In this document: piece after piece, positions 17,644-26,324 of the stretch
How positions within the stretch are numbered: position 1 is the stretch's first letter
Layout: each line of letters opens with the position of its first letter
NCBI GenBank assembly: GCA_023474345.1
Contig: JAMCXS010000030.1
Span: 1-64,000 of the forward strand
Direction: 5' to 3'
DNA: 64,000 bases
From: Acidobacteriota bacterium
GTDB taxonomy: Bacteria; Acidobacteriota; Terriglobia; UBA7540
Notes under the pieces: model-generated
Database searches by the model: none
Told to the model about the DNA's origin: nothing
The model's input: the letters and a program-made list of their open reading frames with translations, nothing else
Position numbers and translations under genes: made by a program

Positions 17644-19215
17644 TTACTGGTTGCTTGAGGCTTGTTTGATAAAGTTATTGATGTTCCGGCTGAGCACAGG
17701 CAGTGCCTTCGGGTTGAGGTAGAGCATGTGCCCGCAATTGTAATAATCTGTCGTGATACGTTTCCACACGTTCGCTGGAAGGCTCGTGTGCTGCAGGGTG
17801 TATTCCGTGGCGAAAAACGGCGTCGCCATGTCGAAATAGCCGTTGTTGTTCATCAATTCCAGTCCTGGATCATTTGTCATGGCGCGGGCGAGCGCCGGCG
17901 CGACGTTCAGGAACATTGCCCCCCCTCCGAGAAGATCCTGGACGGGCGGGCTGTATTTCCAGTCCCAGGCTCCATTCACTTTATAGCTAAGCTGGCGGTA
18001 ATGATGCTCGCTGTGGTAGTTCAGGTGGCGCTCGAGATAATCGTTGAAGCTGGCGGTCAGCGCGCCCCAGGTGGCGCTGGTGGTGGCGCCGACGTTGCTC
18101 GAACCGTTAATGGGCATCAGGGGTTGGAGCTCATCAAGGGTGTAGCGCGAATCGTAGCGGCCGGTGAACTGGTCGGCGGAGCCGAGCACGCGCCGCCGGA
18201 ACAGGCGCAAAGGAATGCGCAGGTTGCTCTTGAGACATAGCGAAGCGGGCAGACCCGTGAACGCGGCCAGTTGTTTAGCTACAGACTCGCGCTCGGCCTC
18301 GCTGAGCGCTGAACCCTGGAACAGCGCGCTCGCGTAAGGGCCGGCGGCAAAAGCCTCCGCCTTCTTTACAAGGTCGGGCAGGCTTTTGGGTTCGGGATTC
18401 AGCCGATGATGGTACCATGCGGTTGCCGCGTAAGAAGGAAGATACAGGATGTAGGGCAAATCGTCGCCGGGCGCAAAGGTGATCGTGGGAAAATTAAGAA
18501 CCGTCGAGCAGAGAACCACCCCATTCAGGTAGATGCCGTGCTGAATCAGTTCCTGAGCCAGCACCGCCGAGCGCGTAGTGCCGTAGCTCTCGCCCAGCAG
18601 GAATTTCGGCGAGCCCCAGCGGCCGTATTTTGAGATGTATCGTTCAATAAATTGGGTGAAGGCGGAGCTGTCCTGTTTGACGCCATAAAACATCTTGGGT
18701 GTTCCGTGGGGCGGAAGGATGCGGCTGTACCCGGTTCCTATCGCGTCGATAAACACCAAGTCTGTTGTGGCCAGCAGTGTAGCTGGATTGGGCTTCATCT
18801 CATAAGGAGGGCGGACTGCGACGGTGCTGCCCGGCTGCGGCCAGACGAGCTTCCGCGGGCCGAAACCTCCAATATCCACCAAGGCCGAGGCCGCTCCGGG
18901 ACCGCCGTTGTAGCTGAAAGTTACTGGACGCGTGGCTGGATTGCTGACGTGGTCCTTTGTATAGGCGATGTAAAACATTTTTGCCGTGGGCTTATCCTTC
19001 GCGTCATGCAGGATGATCGTTCCCGCCGTTGCCGTGTAAGCCAAGGGCTGGCCGTTAATTATCACCGTATGGTGGGTTGAAACGGCGCGAGCTTTCACTT
19101 TCGTCTTCGTTGCTGCCGCTTTAGGTTTGGGCGATGGCTTGGGGGTGGTCGTTTTCGCTATCCCCAAAAGAGGAATGCCCGCTGCCAGAACCAAATACCA
19201 GACAAATTTGCGCAT
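17644..19215 (-). CDS. Serine carboxypeptidase, peptidase family S10
   Basis: 523 residues with a signal peptide (MRKFVWYLVLAAGIPLLGIA) and then a Lys/Pro/Ala-rich linker (about 21-48). Alpha/beta-hydrolase fold of family S10: SYNGGPGAAS oxyanion strand (101-110), FIDAIGTGYS, catalytic Ser210 in GESYGT, Asp462 in NGYFDMATPF and His496 in NCGHMLYL. All three catalytic residues are present, so it should release C-terminal residues from peptides outside the cytoplasm. The length fits bacterial S10 proteins. No clear ribosome site is seen before ATG 19215. It is probably not functionally tied to the sugar genes. Confidence 0.92.
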   Translation of the reverse strand: MRKFVWYLVLAAGIPLLGIAKTTTPKPSPKPKAAATKTKVKARAVSTHHTVIINGQPLAYTATAGTIILHDAKDKPTAKMFYIAYTKDHVSNPATRPVTFSYNGGPGAASALVDIGGFGPRKLVWPQPGSTVAVRPPYEMKPNPATLLATTDLVFIDAIGTGYSRILPPHGTPKMFYGVKQDSSAFTQFIERYISKYGRWGSPKFLLGESYGTTRSAVLAQELIQHGIYLNGVVLCSTVLNFPTITFAPGDDLPYILYLPSYAATAWYHHRLNPEPKSLPDLVKKAEAFAAGPYASALFQGSALSEAERESVAKQLAAFTGLPASLCLKSNLRIPLRLFRRRVLGSADQFTGRYDSRYTLDELQPLMPINGSSNVGATTSATWGALTASFNDYLERHLNYHSEHHYRQLSYKVNGAWDWKYSPPVQDLLGGGAMFLNVAPALARAMTNDPGLELMNNNGYFDMATPFFATEYTLQHTSLPANVWKRITTDYYNCGHMLYLNPKALPVLSRNINNFIKQASSNQ

Positions 19216-19707
19216 CGACGATAGTCCCTCCGAACACCTTATGATTCACAAACCCCCATGAAGTGTTTTCCAGCAAGCGCAAAATGTGCCGCCCGCTCTC
19301 TGTAAAGCCGATTTATATCGCCAGCGTTTCGATGTGTTCACCGCCGCTTTCTGTAACCATGATCGCCGACCATTTTCTGGGGTACCTGTGAAGTCCTAAC
19401 AGGTTGCTGAAAGAGTCCTGGAAGCAGCTCGATGAGCGCTTTCCGTGCCGCTAAGTTATTGATTCTCGGTCCGCGCTAGCGTTAAATTCGCCAGCGTATC
19501 GCCCTCGAAAAGCGTTTTTCAGCAACCTGCTAAATCTGAAGGTTCAAATCCTCCGTTGATTTCCAGTTGCCCTCCGCAATTTCAAATCTGGCATTTCAAA
19601 CCAGTGCGCCCCCTCCGACACGGTAATTTCCATGCTTGCCCATCTCCACACGCGGATCTTCGTAGGCAACGAAACCGCGCGCCGACCGCGGTAACCGATC
19701 GACCAGT
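19216..19707. other. Intergenic region with a repeat element and degenerate A/T repeats
   Basis: About 490 bases with no gene. Holds the second TIR-bounded element (19397-19533) and, at about 19545-19605, a degenerate run with GCAATTTCAAATC-like units similar to 2675-2805. A tRNA T-arm-like string at 19548-19561 has no tRNA around it. Confidence 0.5.
19397..19533. repeat. 137-bp element with terminal inverted repeats (copy 2)
   Basis: Left end TAACAGGTTGCTGAAAGAG and right end CGTTTTTCAGCAACCTGCTA are near-perfect inverted repeats. The ends match those of the 90-bp element at 9000-9089; the interior (rich in GCGCT/AGCGC) is unrelated. MITE-like; no ORF. Confidence 0.65.
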
Positions 19708-20475
19708 TCAAACCTTTGCCATGGGGACCGTGACCAAGAAGATGAGCGCACTTGTGAGGATCACCAGCGGACCAGCCGGGAGGCCGGTAAAGGTTGAAGA
19801 AAGAATGCCTATGATCGCGGCGACTATTCCGAGGCTGCCCGATGCTAATCCGTACTGTACAAGTGTTTTGCTCACATTTCTTGCTGCTGCGGCGGGAATG
19901 GCTACCAACGCGGCAGTCATAAGGCCGCCTACCAGGTCAACTCCTAAAGCCACGATGATCGCGATTGCCGATAAATATACGAGATTATAGAACCTTACAT
20001 TGATCCCTTCGGTTTTTGCCAGATCTTCGTGAATGCTGATCAGCATGATTTTCGAATAGCAGCTCTTAACAGCGACGAAGACTAGTAAACCGAGAATTAC
20101 GGAGGCCATTGTTGCATGGACTCCGACTTTGGAAATGTCCCCGACCAATGCTGCTTCCGCCTTATCGATCGGCAGGAAAAGAAAAGCGGCTGCTACCCCC
20201 GTAGCGAAAACGATGGCGGTCAAGGCTTCCATCTGAAGTTTGGTCCTGATTTCAAGCAGCCATATCAGCAGGATCCCAGCCACGACAAATGGAAATGCGC
20301 CTAAGGAGATGCTGAACCCATAGACCAACGCCAACGCGGCTCCTGGCAGCGCAAGATGGCCTAACGGCCCGGCAACCACGGCCATTTTCTTCGATAACAT
20401 GAGAGTCCCCAGGTATGCAGCTGAACCCGCAATGAAGACCCCGCTGATCAGGCTCAGGACCAATTGGTGCGTCAT
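19708..20475 (-). CDS. ABC-3 family metal transporter permease (ZnuB/MntB-like)
   Basis: 255 residues with about eight membrane segments, matching ABC-3 permeases for Zn, Mn or Fe uptake: LGTLMLSKKMAVVAGPLGHLALPGAAL near residues 23-48 (the usual DALSH motif reads GHLAL here), then VGGLMTAALVAIPAAAARN around 180-200. ATG 20475. It pairs with the ABC ATPase gene upstream on the same strand (169-base gap). No substrate-binding protein gene is next to it, which is unusual for these uptake systems. Confidence 0.88.
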   Translation of the reverse strand: MTHQLVLSLISGVFIAGSAAYLGTLMLSKKMAVVAGPLGHLALPGAALALVYGFSISLGAFPFVVAGILLIWLLEIRTKLQMEALTAIVFATGVAAAFLFLPIDKAEAALVGDISKVGVHATMASVILGLLVFVAVKSCYSKIMLISIHEDLAKTEGINVRFYNLVYLSAIAIIVALGVDLVGGLMTAALVAIPAAAARNVSKTLVQYGLASGSLGIVAAIIGILSSTFTGLPAGPLVILTSALIFLVTVPMAKV

Positions 20476-20644
20476 CGGGCAAAATACCTTTCTGGGGATT
20501 CCGAAAACAGTGCGAAAACGAATGTTGAGCGGCGCCCTTTGATCGCCAGTTTTTCTTTTATGTAAAGGCCAGCGCTCACGTAAGCAGTGCTTACCACCGA
20601 GCGACGTTACGGATGATGAATGTCAATTGATTTCGCAATCCTCA

Positions 20645-21334
20645 TTAGTGTGTGTGAAACTTGATCTCCGTTCCGTAAACATCACTCAGTACCTCTGGCG
20701 TCAATACCTCCTTTGGAATGCCGTAGCAACAGTGTCCGAACCTTGACAGACAAAGCACATGGGTGGAATGCGCGAACACGATGTTCAGGTCATGGGTGAC
20801 ATTAAAGATGGTCAGTTTCTGTTCGCGCCAGACATCTCTCAGGAGCGAATAGATCGTCTCGCCGCCGGCGATGTCCACGGCCGTTGTGGGCTCATCCAGA
20901 AACAGCACGTTTGGACGTGAGGCAAGAACCCAGGCAACAAGCATCCTCTGAAATTCCCCACCTGACAAGTAACCCGCTCTCTTGTTCAGCACAGGCTTTG
21001 CCAGCCCTACTAGAGCGAGATAGTTCAATATCTCACCCTGCTTCAATTTCTTAAGGGTGAAAAAATCTTTCACCGTCAGCGGCATTTCTCTTACAGACAT
21101 TTGGTTGAGTCCCTGCGGAAGGTATCCGATCCTCGGTTTCTTGTGCCAGTTTAGCTCCCCGCTGTAAGGCAACAGGTCCAGCAGGGCCTTGACTAGTACT
21201 GTTTTCCCCGAGCCGTTCGGCCCCAGGATGGTCAAGAATTCACCCTCGCCAACCGTGAAGTTCAGGTCAGACAGTATCGGAGATTCTTCTAGAGTCACCT
21301 TGAAATTCTTGACTTCCAGCAGAATTTCACTCAT
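20645..21334 (-). CDS. ABC transporter ATPase (ZnuC-like)
   Basis: 229 residues from ATG 21334 (MSEILLEVKNFKV), the start that aligns with the family; an earlier in-frame start at 21421 would add 29 residues without similarity. Walker A GPNGSGKT (38-45), signature LSGGEFQRM, Walker B VLFLDEPTTAVD, and switch His in NVTHDL are all present. The C-terminus has HCCYG and ends HTH, metal-ligand residues common in this branch. Supplies ATP hydrolysis for the ABC-3 permease downstream. No convincing Zur, Fur or MntR box could be seen upstream. Confidence 0.9.
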   Translation of the reverse strand: MSEILLEVKNFKVTLEESPILSDLNFTVGEGEFLTILGPNGSGKTVLVKALLDLLPYSGELNWHKKPRIGYLPQGLNQMSVREMPLTVKDFFTLKKLKQGEILNYLALVGLAKPVLNKRAGYLSGGEFQRMLVAWVLASRPNVLFLDEPTTAVDIAGGETIYSLLRDVWREQKLTIFNVTHDLNIVFAHSTHVLCLSRFGHCCYGIPKEVLTPEVLSDVYGTEIKFHTH

Positions 21335-21749
21335 GAGATCAACATCTGTTCCCGCCGGCTGGCGCGTACCCTGATGCGTCTGGCCGTGAACTGCGACTTT
21401 TGCGTTGTGTGTGACAACCACGACGTAAAGGCGATGCGGGCATACATCTTGAGTACTTCAAACGCAACCGATACCCAAAAACCAATTATGAATTATCGAG
21501 TATGAAGCATGAATTGTGAAACAGAATTTGTGAATGTGAATTACGATTGCTAAACGATGAGCGCACCGCTCGGTTCTTAGCGCGTTTTCTGTAGCGATGT
21601 CCTTACCGTCCCTTCTGTGGGGGGGACAATACATGAGTTACCCCTGCTTTTTGAAAAAGTTGTACTTGTCCGCCCTGATCCTCTAATTTATGCGTCGGAG
21701 CGATTCGAGAATCGCCCCGTCCTTTCGCTGACTGCCGCGCGGGTCCCTG
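21335..21749. other. Intergenic region, A/T-rich repeats
   Basis: About 415 bases. Bases 21480-21550 carry near-repeats of TGAATT and TTGTGAA. A partial TGTAGCGATG string near 21591 resembles the dispersed stem-loop repeat. No gene or clear operator. Confidence 0.45.
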
Positions 21750-23792
21750 TCATTGGCGCGGCGACTCCACATTGTCAGGTACGTGCCCGAGGCATGGACA
21801 TTTGCGGGCGCGCTCCGGTGCAGCTACAGGTTCCACGAAATGAGTTTGGCGCACCTTGGTAGGGCTTGCCATGGCGATAAAGCGGTCCAAATCAAAATAC
21901 TTATATAAGTCTAGGCAGAAGAGCTCCGGCGCTTTGCGGAAGGGAACCGGCGCGTCGAGCAGGTAAGCCAGGCTTCGCATTCCGTCATGCGTCACGATTT
22001 TTGAAAAGGCAGTCGGATCAATGTCCGTCGCCACGAGCGCCACGACCTGGCTTCGAATGCCCGTTGTTTCCAAGCGAATGTAGTCGCGGTTCGAGACGCG
22101 CCTCAGCCAGTTTGCAGCTCCGATAAGCTGAGCAGCCTCAAGACCGAGCGTGCGGTCGCCTGTGGCATCAACAAGGGGTTCGTAGTCCACAGGGTCGGGG
22201 TTTTGGGGGCGCATTTCGCCATTGAAGATCAAATCCAGCGCCAAAACCTGCTCTCCGCGGTTGACGCGGTCTGAGACTACGTCAACCGCTGCTTTACGGC
22301 CGTTATCGTTCAGCACGATAGTTGCGGGAGCGGTTGCCGGAACCGAGACTGGCTTTATCCACACACCGCTGGCGCTGAGCCCGTTATTGAAATCCAGCCG
22401 ATACGCAAGCGTTTCCACTCCCATCGCTTTGGTATATCCGATTCGCCAGGCGTTCTCGACCACGACGGGTTGATACCTCACGACCGATTTGAGCTTAGCC
22501 TTTTCCGCGGAAACCCATTGCTCTCGTGCGGCCGGTTCCGCGGGAATCGGCGCCCGCTCGATTTTGCTCGCGAGTTCACGGGCCAGCCTCAACACGGTAA
22601 GGTTGTCCGCGGGGAGCCCCACTTCAAGCTCCTTGTAACTTTTGATCTCCGCGTCGCTCGGAATCTCCTTTTTCGTAACCGGCATATGAAAGTAACGAGT
22701 GAAAAAGGCGTAGGCGTGCTGGCGATTATCGATCTGGTAGTTATGCGTGCCGGGATGGAGGTTTTCATGCCAGGCGAGCGCATCCGGTTTTTCATAAAGC
22801 CGGAAGAACGGCTTGATGTCGTCATAGATATACGGTTTCACAATCCCAGATCGATAAACCTGGTCCTTGGCATTGTACATCAAAAGAGTAGGGCGAGGAG
22901 CGCGCATGGCCACGAGGTAGGAGTAATCCTTTCCTTGGCAAAAATCTGGTGCATCAATTTCAACCTCCCGCATGCCATGCGGATTGAGCGCCCCGGAAGT
23001 CAGGGACTCAAACCCTGCGACCTCTACCGCAGACTTCACGCGGGGGTCCAGAGCCCCCAGCACAATGGTCTGCCAGCCACCACCCGAGAGCCCCGTAACG
23101 CCCAGCCGCGTGGTGTCAACTTCCGGAAGGTTCGCCAGGTAATCCATGCCCCGCCGCATCGCCAGGTAAAACAGCCCCAGCACATTCGTCCCCACCAGAT
23201 CGAGGTCTGCTCCGTAATCATGAGAATCTTGCGGGGTCCAGAGTTCCCCAAAGCCAATCCATTCAAGGTTCAGCACCAGAATGCCCCGCTTGGCAAGGTT
23301 AATGCACAGCTTCTGGACCCATTCGTCCGCTTTACCCAGGCGGAAATGCCCGTCGAGATTCAAGACAGCCGGGACTTTGCCCCGAATTTCCCTGGGCTCG
23401 TACAGAAGCGCGGTGGACCAGAACCCTGGCACGATTTCGTACCGGAACTTCAGCAAGCGATAACTTCCATCCGTCACCAGCGCGCCCATCGGCTGAAATA
23501 CGGGCGGTGACTTAATCCACGCGCGCGGCCATCCATGAAACGCAATATCGTTCAGGAAATGCTTCCGGAGGCGCGCTTCCTCGGTGGTCCATTGGGCGCC
23601 GGTCGCTGGTACCGCGGGCAATTTCGGTACCCGCCGCAATAAGAATCTTTGCACCTGAAATGCAGTGACTGCGGCAGATTGGATCTTTTGCGCCAGGAGA
23701 GGGCGCACGGATTCCGGCGTCGTCTGGGCGGTGGCAAATGGTGGGAGACAGAAATACGGGAGAACCCATACCAACAAAAATCTGAGCTTCAT
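21750..23792 (-). CDS. Secreted two-domain alpha/beta-hydrolase, acetyl-xylan-esterase-like
   Basis: 680 residues from ATG 23792, giving signal peptide MKLRFLLVWVLPYFCLPPFATAQ. The first half (about 90-380) is an alpha/beta-hydrolase of the acetyl-xylan-esterase/dienelactone type: PAVLNLDGHF, RGILVLNLEWIGFGE, nucleophile Ser in GVTGLSGGGWQT, then a late Asp/His region with HPGTHNYQ. The second half (about 430-660) follows the same strand order (VPATAPATIVLNDNGRK, VLALDLIFNGE, VVALVATDIDPTAF) but has no G-x-S-x-G, so it appears a degenerate repeat of the fold. Likely removes ester groups from a plant or algal polysaccharide. Same strand as the next GH27 gene (122-base gap). Confidence 0.8.
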   Translation of the reverse strand: MKLRFLLVWVLPYFCLPPFATAQTTPESVRPLLAQKIQSAAVTAFQVQRFLLRRVPKLPAVPATGAQWTTEEARLRKHFLNDIAFHGWPRAWIKSPPVFQPMGALVTDGSYRLLKFRYEIVPGFWSTALLYEPREIRGKVPAVLNLDGHFRLGKADEWVQKLCINLAKRGILVLNLEWIGFGELWTPQDSHDYGADLDLVGTNVLGLFYLAMRRGMDYLANLPEVDTTRLGVTGLSGGGWQTIVLGALDPRVKSAVEVAGFESLTSGALNPHGMREVEIDAPDFCQGKDYSYLVAMRAPRPTLLMYNAKDQVYRSGIVKPYIYDDIKPFFRLYEKPDALAWHENLHPGTHNYQIDNRQHAYAFFTRYFHMPVTKKEIPSDAEIKSYKELEVGLPADNLTVLRLARELASKIERAPIPAEPAAREQWVSAEKAKLKSVVRYQPVVVENAWRIGYTKAMGVETLAYRLDFNNGLSASGVWIKPVSVPATAPATIVLNDNGRKAAVDVVSDRVNRGEQVLALDLIFNGEMRPQNPDPVDYEPLVDATGDRTLGLEAAQLIGAANWLRRVSNRDYIRLETTGIRSQVVALVATDIDPTAFSKIVTHDGMRSLAYLLDAPVPFRKAPELFCLDLYKYFDLDRFIAMASPTKVRQTHFVEPVAAPERARKCPCLGHVPDNVESPRQ

Positions 23793-23914
23793 CCGTGTCC
23801 ACCATCCCCCGTGCCATCGTGGCGGCAATTTGCATCGCGGGCGTTTCTCAGATCCCTGCAGAATTCCTCCCTGCTCAACCGGCGGACAGAGAGAAAATTC
23901 TCACTCGTCGCCAG

Positions 23915-25573
23915 TCAGTTTGGCAGCGACCAGATCTGGTTCGGTTGGTTGTGCCCGCAGGGCTGTACCTGGAGGCTCTGCGAATCGCTCTGTGGCCAGG
24001 CGGCGCTCAAGCACTGATGGCTTGCGCCGTTGATTAAGTTGCCTCTCAGCGTGTAGCGCCAGCGCTGGGCGCTTATGGAGCGGCAGGCTTCGATTGCCGG
24101 CTTGCCGTTGGCAACGGACAAGCAACGATTGTCTGAAGAAAGTAGCTCGCCGCTTGGGGTGACCGTCCATTTCTCGGCGGCGGTGCCCGCGCAGGCTTCC
24201 ACCTGCCCTGGCGCCGCCAGGCATCGGGTGTAACTCGCGATAGTGGTAGCACGATGCTGCACGTTGTTGGTCAGTGTAATCGTGCCGGTCCGTGCCGGCC
24301 GGCCGCAGTCTGCGGAAGCGTGAATGCGCCAGATGGCGGTGTCGTGTGGCGCGACCTCTGCCGCGAGCGCGGAGAGCGCAGACTCGCGCGCTCCGTTCCA
24401 GAGATTCTGCGCATCCAGGCGGCATGCGGGATTCGCCGCAAAGCCGAAATCGGTTGGGTACAGGTCAACCTGGACAGGTGCCTCGCCGTGATTCAGTACC
24501 GCGACCGCATCGTCGCCGTTCGCGAGCCGTTTGAATAAAACGTCGGTATCCGGACTCCGCCGCACCAGCGTGGCCATGCGGCCTAGCGGGTCCTGGTCAA
24601 TGGCGATCACTGCTTTGTTGCCGAGAATGGCGATCGCCGCGGGGCTGAGTTTCGCGATGTCCGAACTCAGGATCAATGGAGCGGACATCATGGACCACAG
24701 GGCCAACTGGCTCCGGGATTCGGACAAACTCATGCCGCTATCACCACCGATGATAAAATCCGCGTCGTTCCAATTGCCGGGCTTCTGGAATCGGGCCAGC
24801 GGAAGGTTGTAGGCGTAGTTCCAGAGCACGCTAGGGAAACGCGGGGCGTCGGGGTCGTTGGCATGGTAGTTGGCCATGTCAGAGCCTTCCCGCCACAGTT
24901 GGCCGTAATAGCGGACCCAAGTTAGCACGTCGTACCATTCCGGGGTGCCTTGGAAGTACGCGGGGGCTGATTCTGAAAAAACGACGGGACGGCCCACGGA
25001 TTTGAGCGCCTCGTTTTCGGCGGCATAGGCCCGACGGTAGGCAGCTTCTCTGGTGCTGCCGGGCGGCACGTAAACGTTGCATCCGTCCAATTTTAGATAA
25101 TCCACGCCCCAGGAAGCGAAAAGGCGTGCATCCTGAAGAAAGTGGTATGGGCCGCCGCCTTTCGGCTGGCCGCTGCCCGCCAGCTTGTCGCAGGTGGCGT
25201 AGCCCGCGTCTTCATAGATGCCGAACTTCAGACCCAGCGCGTGGATAGCCTGGGCGACTGGTTTCATTCCCTGCGGAAACCGCTGTGGATTCGCCTGCAG
25301 GTTCCCGCTGGCGTCGCGGTCTTTTTGCATCCAGCAGTCGTCGATTGTCACCGTGTTGTAGCCGCGCGCGGCGAGGCCGGTCTTGACCAGTTCTCGGGCG
25401 TTTTCGAGGATCGTTTGTGCCGTGTAACCGCACTGGTAATGGGCCCAGTCGTTCCATCCCATCGGCGGAGTCGCAGCCAGCAGCTTCGCGCCGCCAGGAG
25501 GTGCGCCAAGGGCGGAGACCGCCGCGCCCGAGACCGAAGCCAGAAACAGCAAAAGCAGAACGGCGCAGTGCAT
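23915..25573 (-). CDS. GH27 alpha-galactosidase with C-terminal ricin-type lectin domain
   Basis: 552 residues from ATG 25573, with GGAG four bases upstream and signal peptide MHCAVLLLLFLASVSGA. GH27 motifs: TPPMGWNDWAHYQCGY, TIDDCWM, nucleophile Asp163 in DYLKLDGC, likely acid/base Asp232 in WREGSDMANY, PGNWNDADFI. The last 125 residues (TRCLAAPGQVEACAG, NRCLSVANGKPAIEAC, QRWRYT, HQCLSAAWPQ, QIWSLPN) form a CBM13/ricin-B-type beta-trefoil with QxW repeats and Cys pairs. An alternative GTG start at 25690 has a better site (AAGGAG, seven bases away) and would add 39 residues before the hydrophobic segment. Likely exported and bound to galactosyl polysaccharide. Confidence 0.92.
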   Translation of the reverse strand: MHCAVLLLLFLASVSGAAVSALGAPPGGAKLLAATPPMGWNDWAHYQCGYTAQTILENARELVKTGLAARGYNTVTIDDCWMQKDRDASGNLQANPQRFPQGMKPVAQAIHALGLKFGIYEDAGYATCDKLAGSGQPKGGGPYHFLQDARLFASWGVDYLKLDGCNVYVPPGSTREAAYRRAYAAENEALKSVGRPVVFSESAPAYFQGTPEWYDVLTWVRYYGQLWREGSDMANYHANDPDAPRFPSVLWNYAYNLPLARFQKPGNWNDADFIIGGDSGMSLSESRSQLALWSMMSAPLILSSDIAKLSPAAIAILGNKAVIAIDQDPLGRMATLVRRSPDTDVLFKRLANGDDAVAVLNHGEAPVQVDLYPTDFGFAANPACRLDAQNLWNGARESALSALAAEVAPHDTAIWRIHASADCGRPARTGTITLTNNVQHRATTIASYTRCLAAPGQVEACAGTAAEKWTVTPSGELLSSDNRCLSVANGKPAIEACRSISAQRWRYTLRGNLINGASHQCLSAAWPQSDSQSLQVQPCGHNQPNQIWSLPN

Positions 25574-26324
25574 GCGGCTCCGGCGTGAAGCGGCAAACGC
25601 CCCGGAGCCTCTTCCGCGGCGGAGACTTGCATCTGTGCCAGCAGCGCGAGGATATGCAACACCAAGGACGATCAAATAAGGAATACTCACGTGAGAACTC
25701 CTTTTTGGCAACGCGAAGGGCCCCTGCCCCGAAGCATGAATAACCACCCACAAGCGTACAACTGCGGCGCGGGCCGTTGTCAAGCTATTTTCACAATCCG
25801 CCCGCCGGACTGGGATGTGCGGCGGCGCCAAACAAAGTTGTCCTTACTAATATAATGAAATAGCTCGCAAAGAGAGTGGATTGCGCGAACACTTTAAAGA
25901 CCCTTTCTCGGAAAGCTCGGGCGGGCAAAATAGGTGCAATCTCGCTGCTTCTTCTGAAATCAAGAAATAGATTCAGGTTTAGATGGGTCTCAAGTCGTTC
26001 CTTAACGTGTCTATGCAGTCGCAGAACTGCGTCGGTAGGCACGCAGTATTCCGAGGCCTCGCAGTTCCTTATGTGGCAAAACCGTAACGTCCGCTTGTGA
26101 GCGACGGCGACTTTCGCCACTGCGCACAGAATTGTTGCCGTGGCCGGAAACGCGGTTGGCGATTGCATTCGGGGGCCGGCAAGTGTATGTTGCTGATCGG
26201 GTCGGAGTCCATAATGGCAGTCGGATTGAGAAGAATTGTTTGGCCGGGAGCCGGCCTCCTGAAGTGGAAGCCTGCGGGCTAGCGGAAAATGATGGAAAAT
26301 AACCGGGTTGGAGAGGAGGAGACA
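25574..26324. other. Divergent intergenic region, no clear gene
   Basis: About 750 bases (or 630 if the GTG 25690 start of the GH27 gene is used) between divergently oriented genes. ORFs here lack domain signs. It must contain both promoters, but I see no convincing hexamer pair or operator. Confidence 0.4.

Noticed and set aside
19548-19561. tRNA T-arm-like string AGGTTCAAATCCT
   Set aside because: The flanking stems do not pair, no anticodon or D arm is found, and it sits in a degenerate repeat region.
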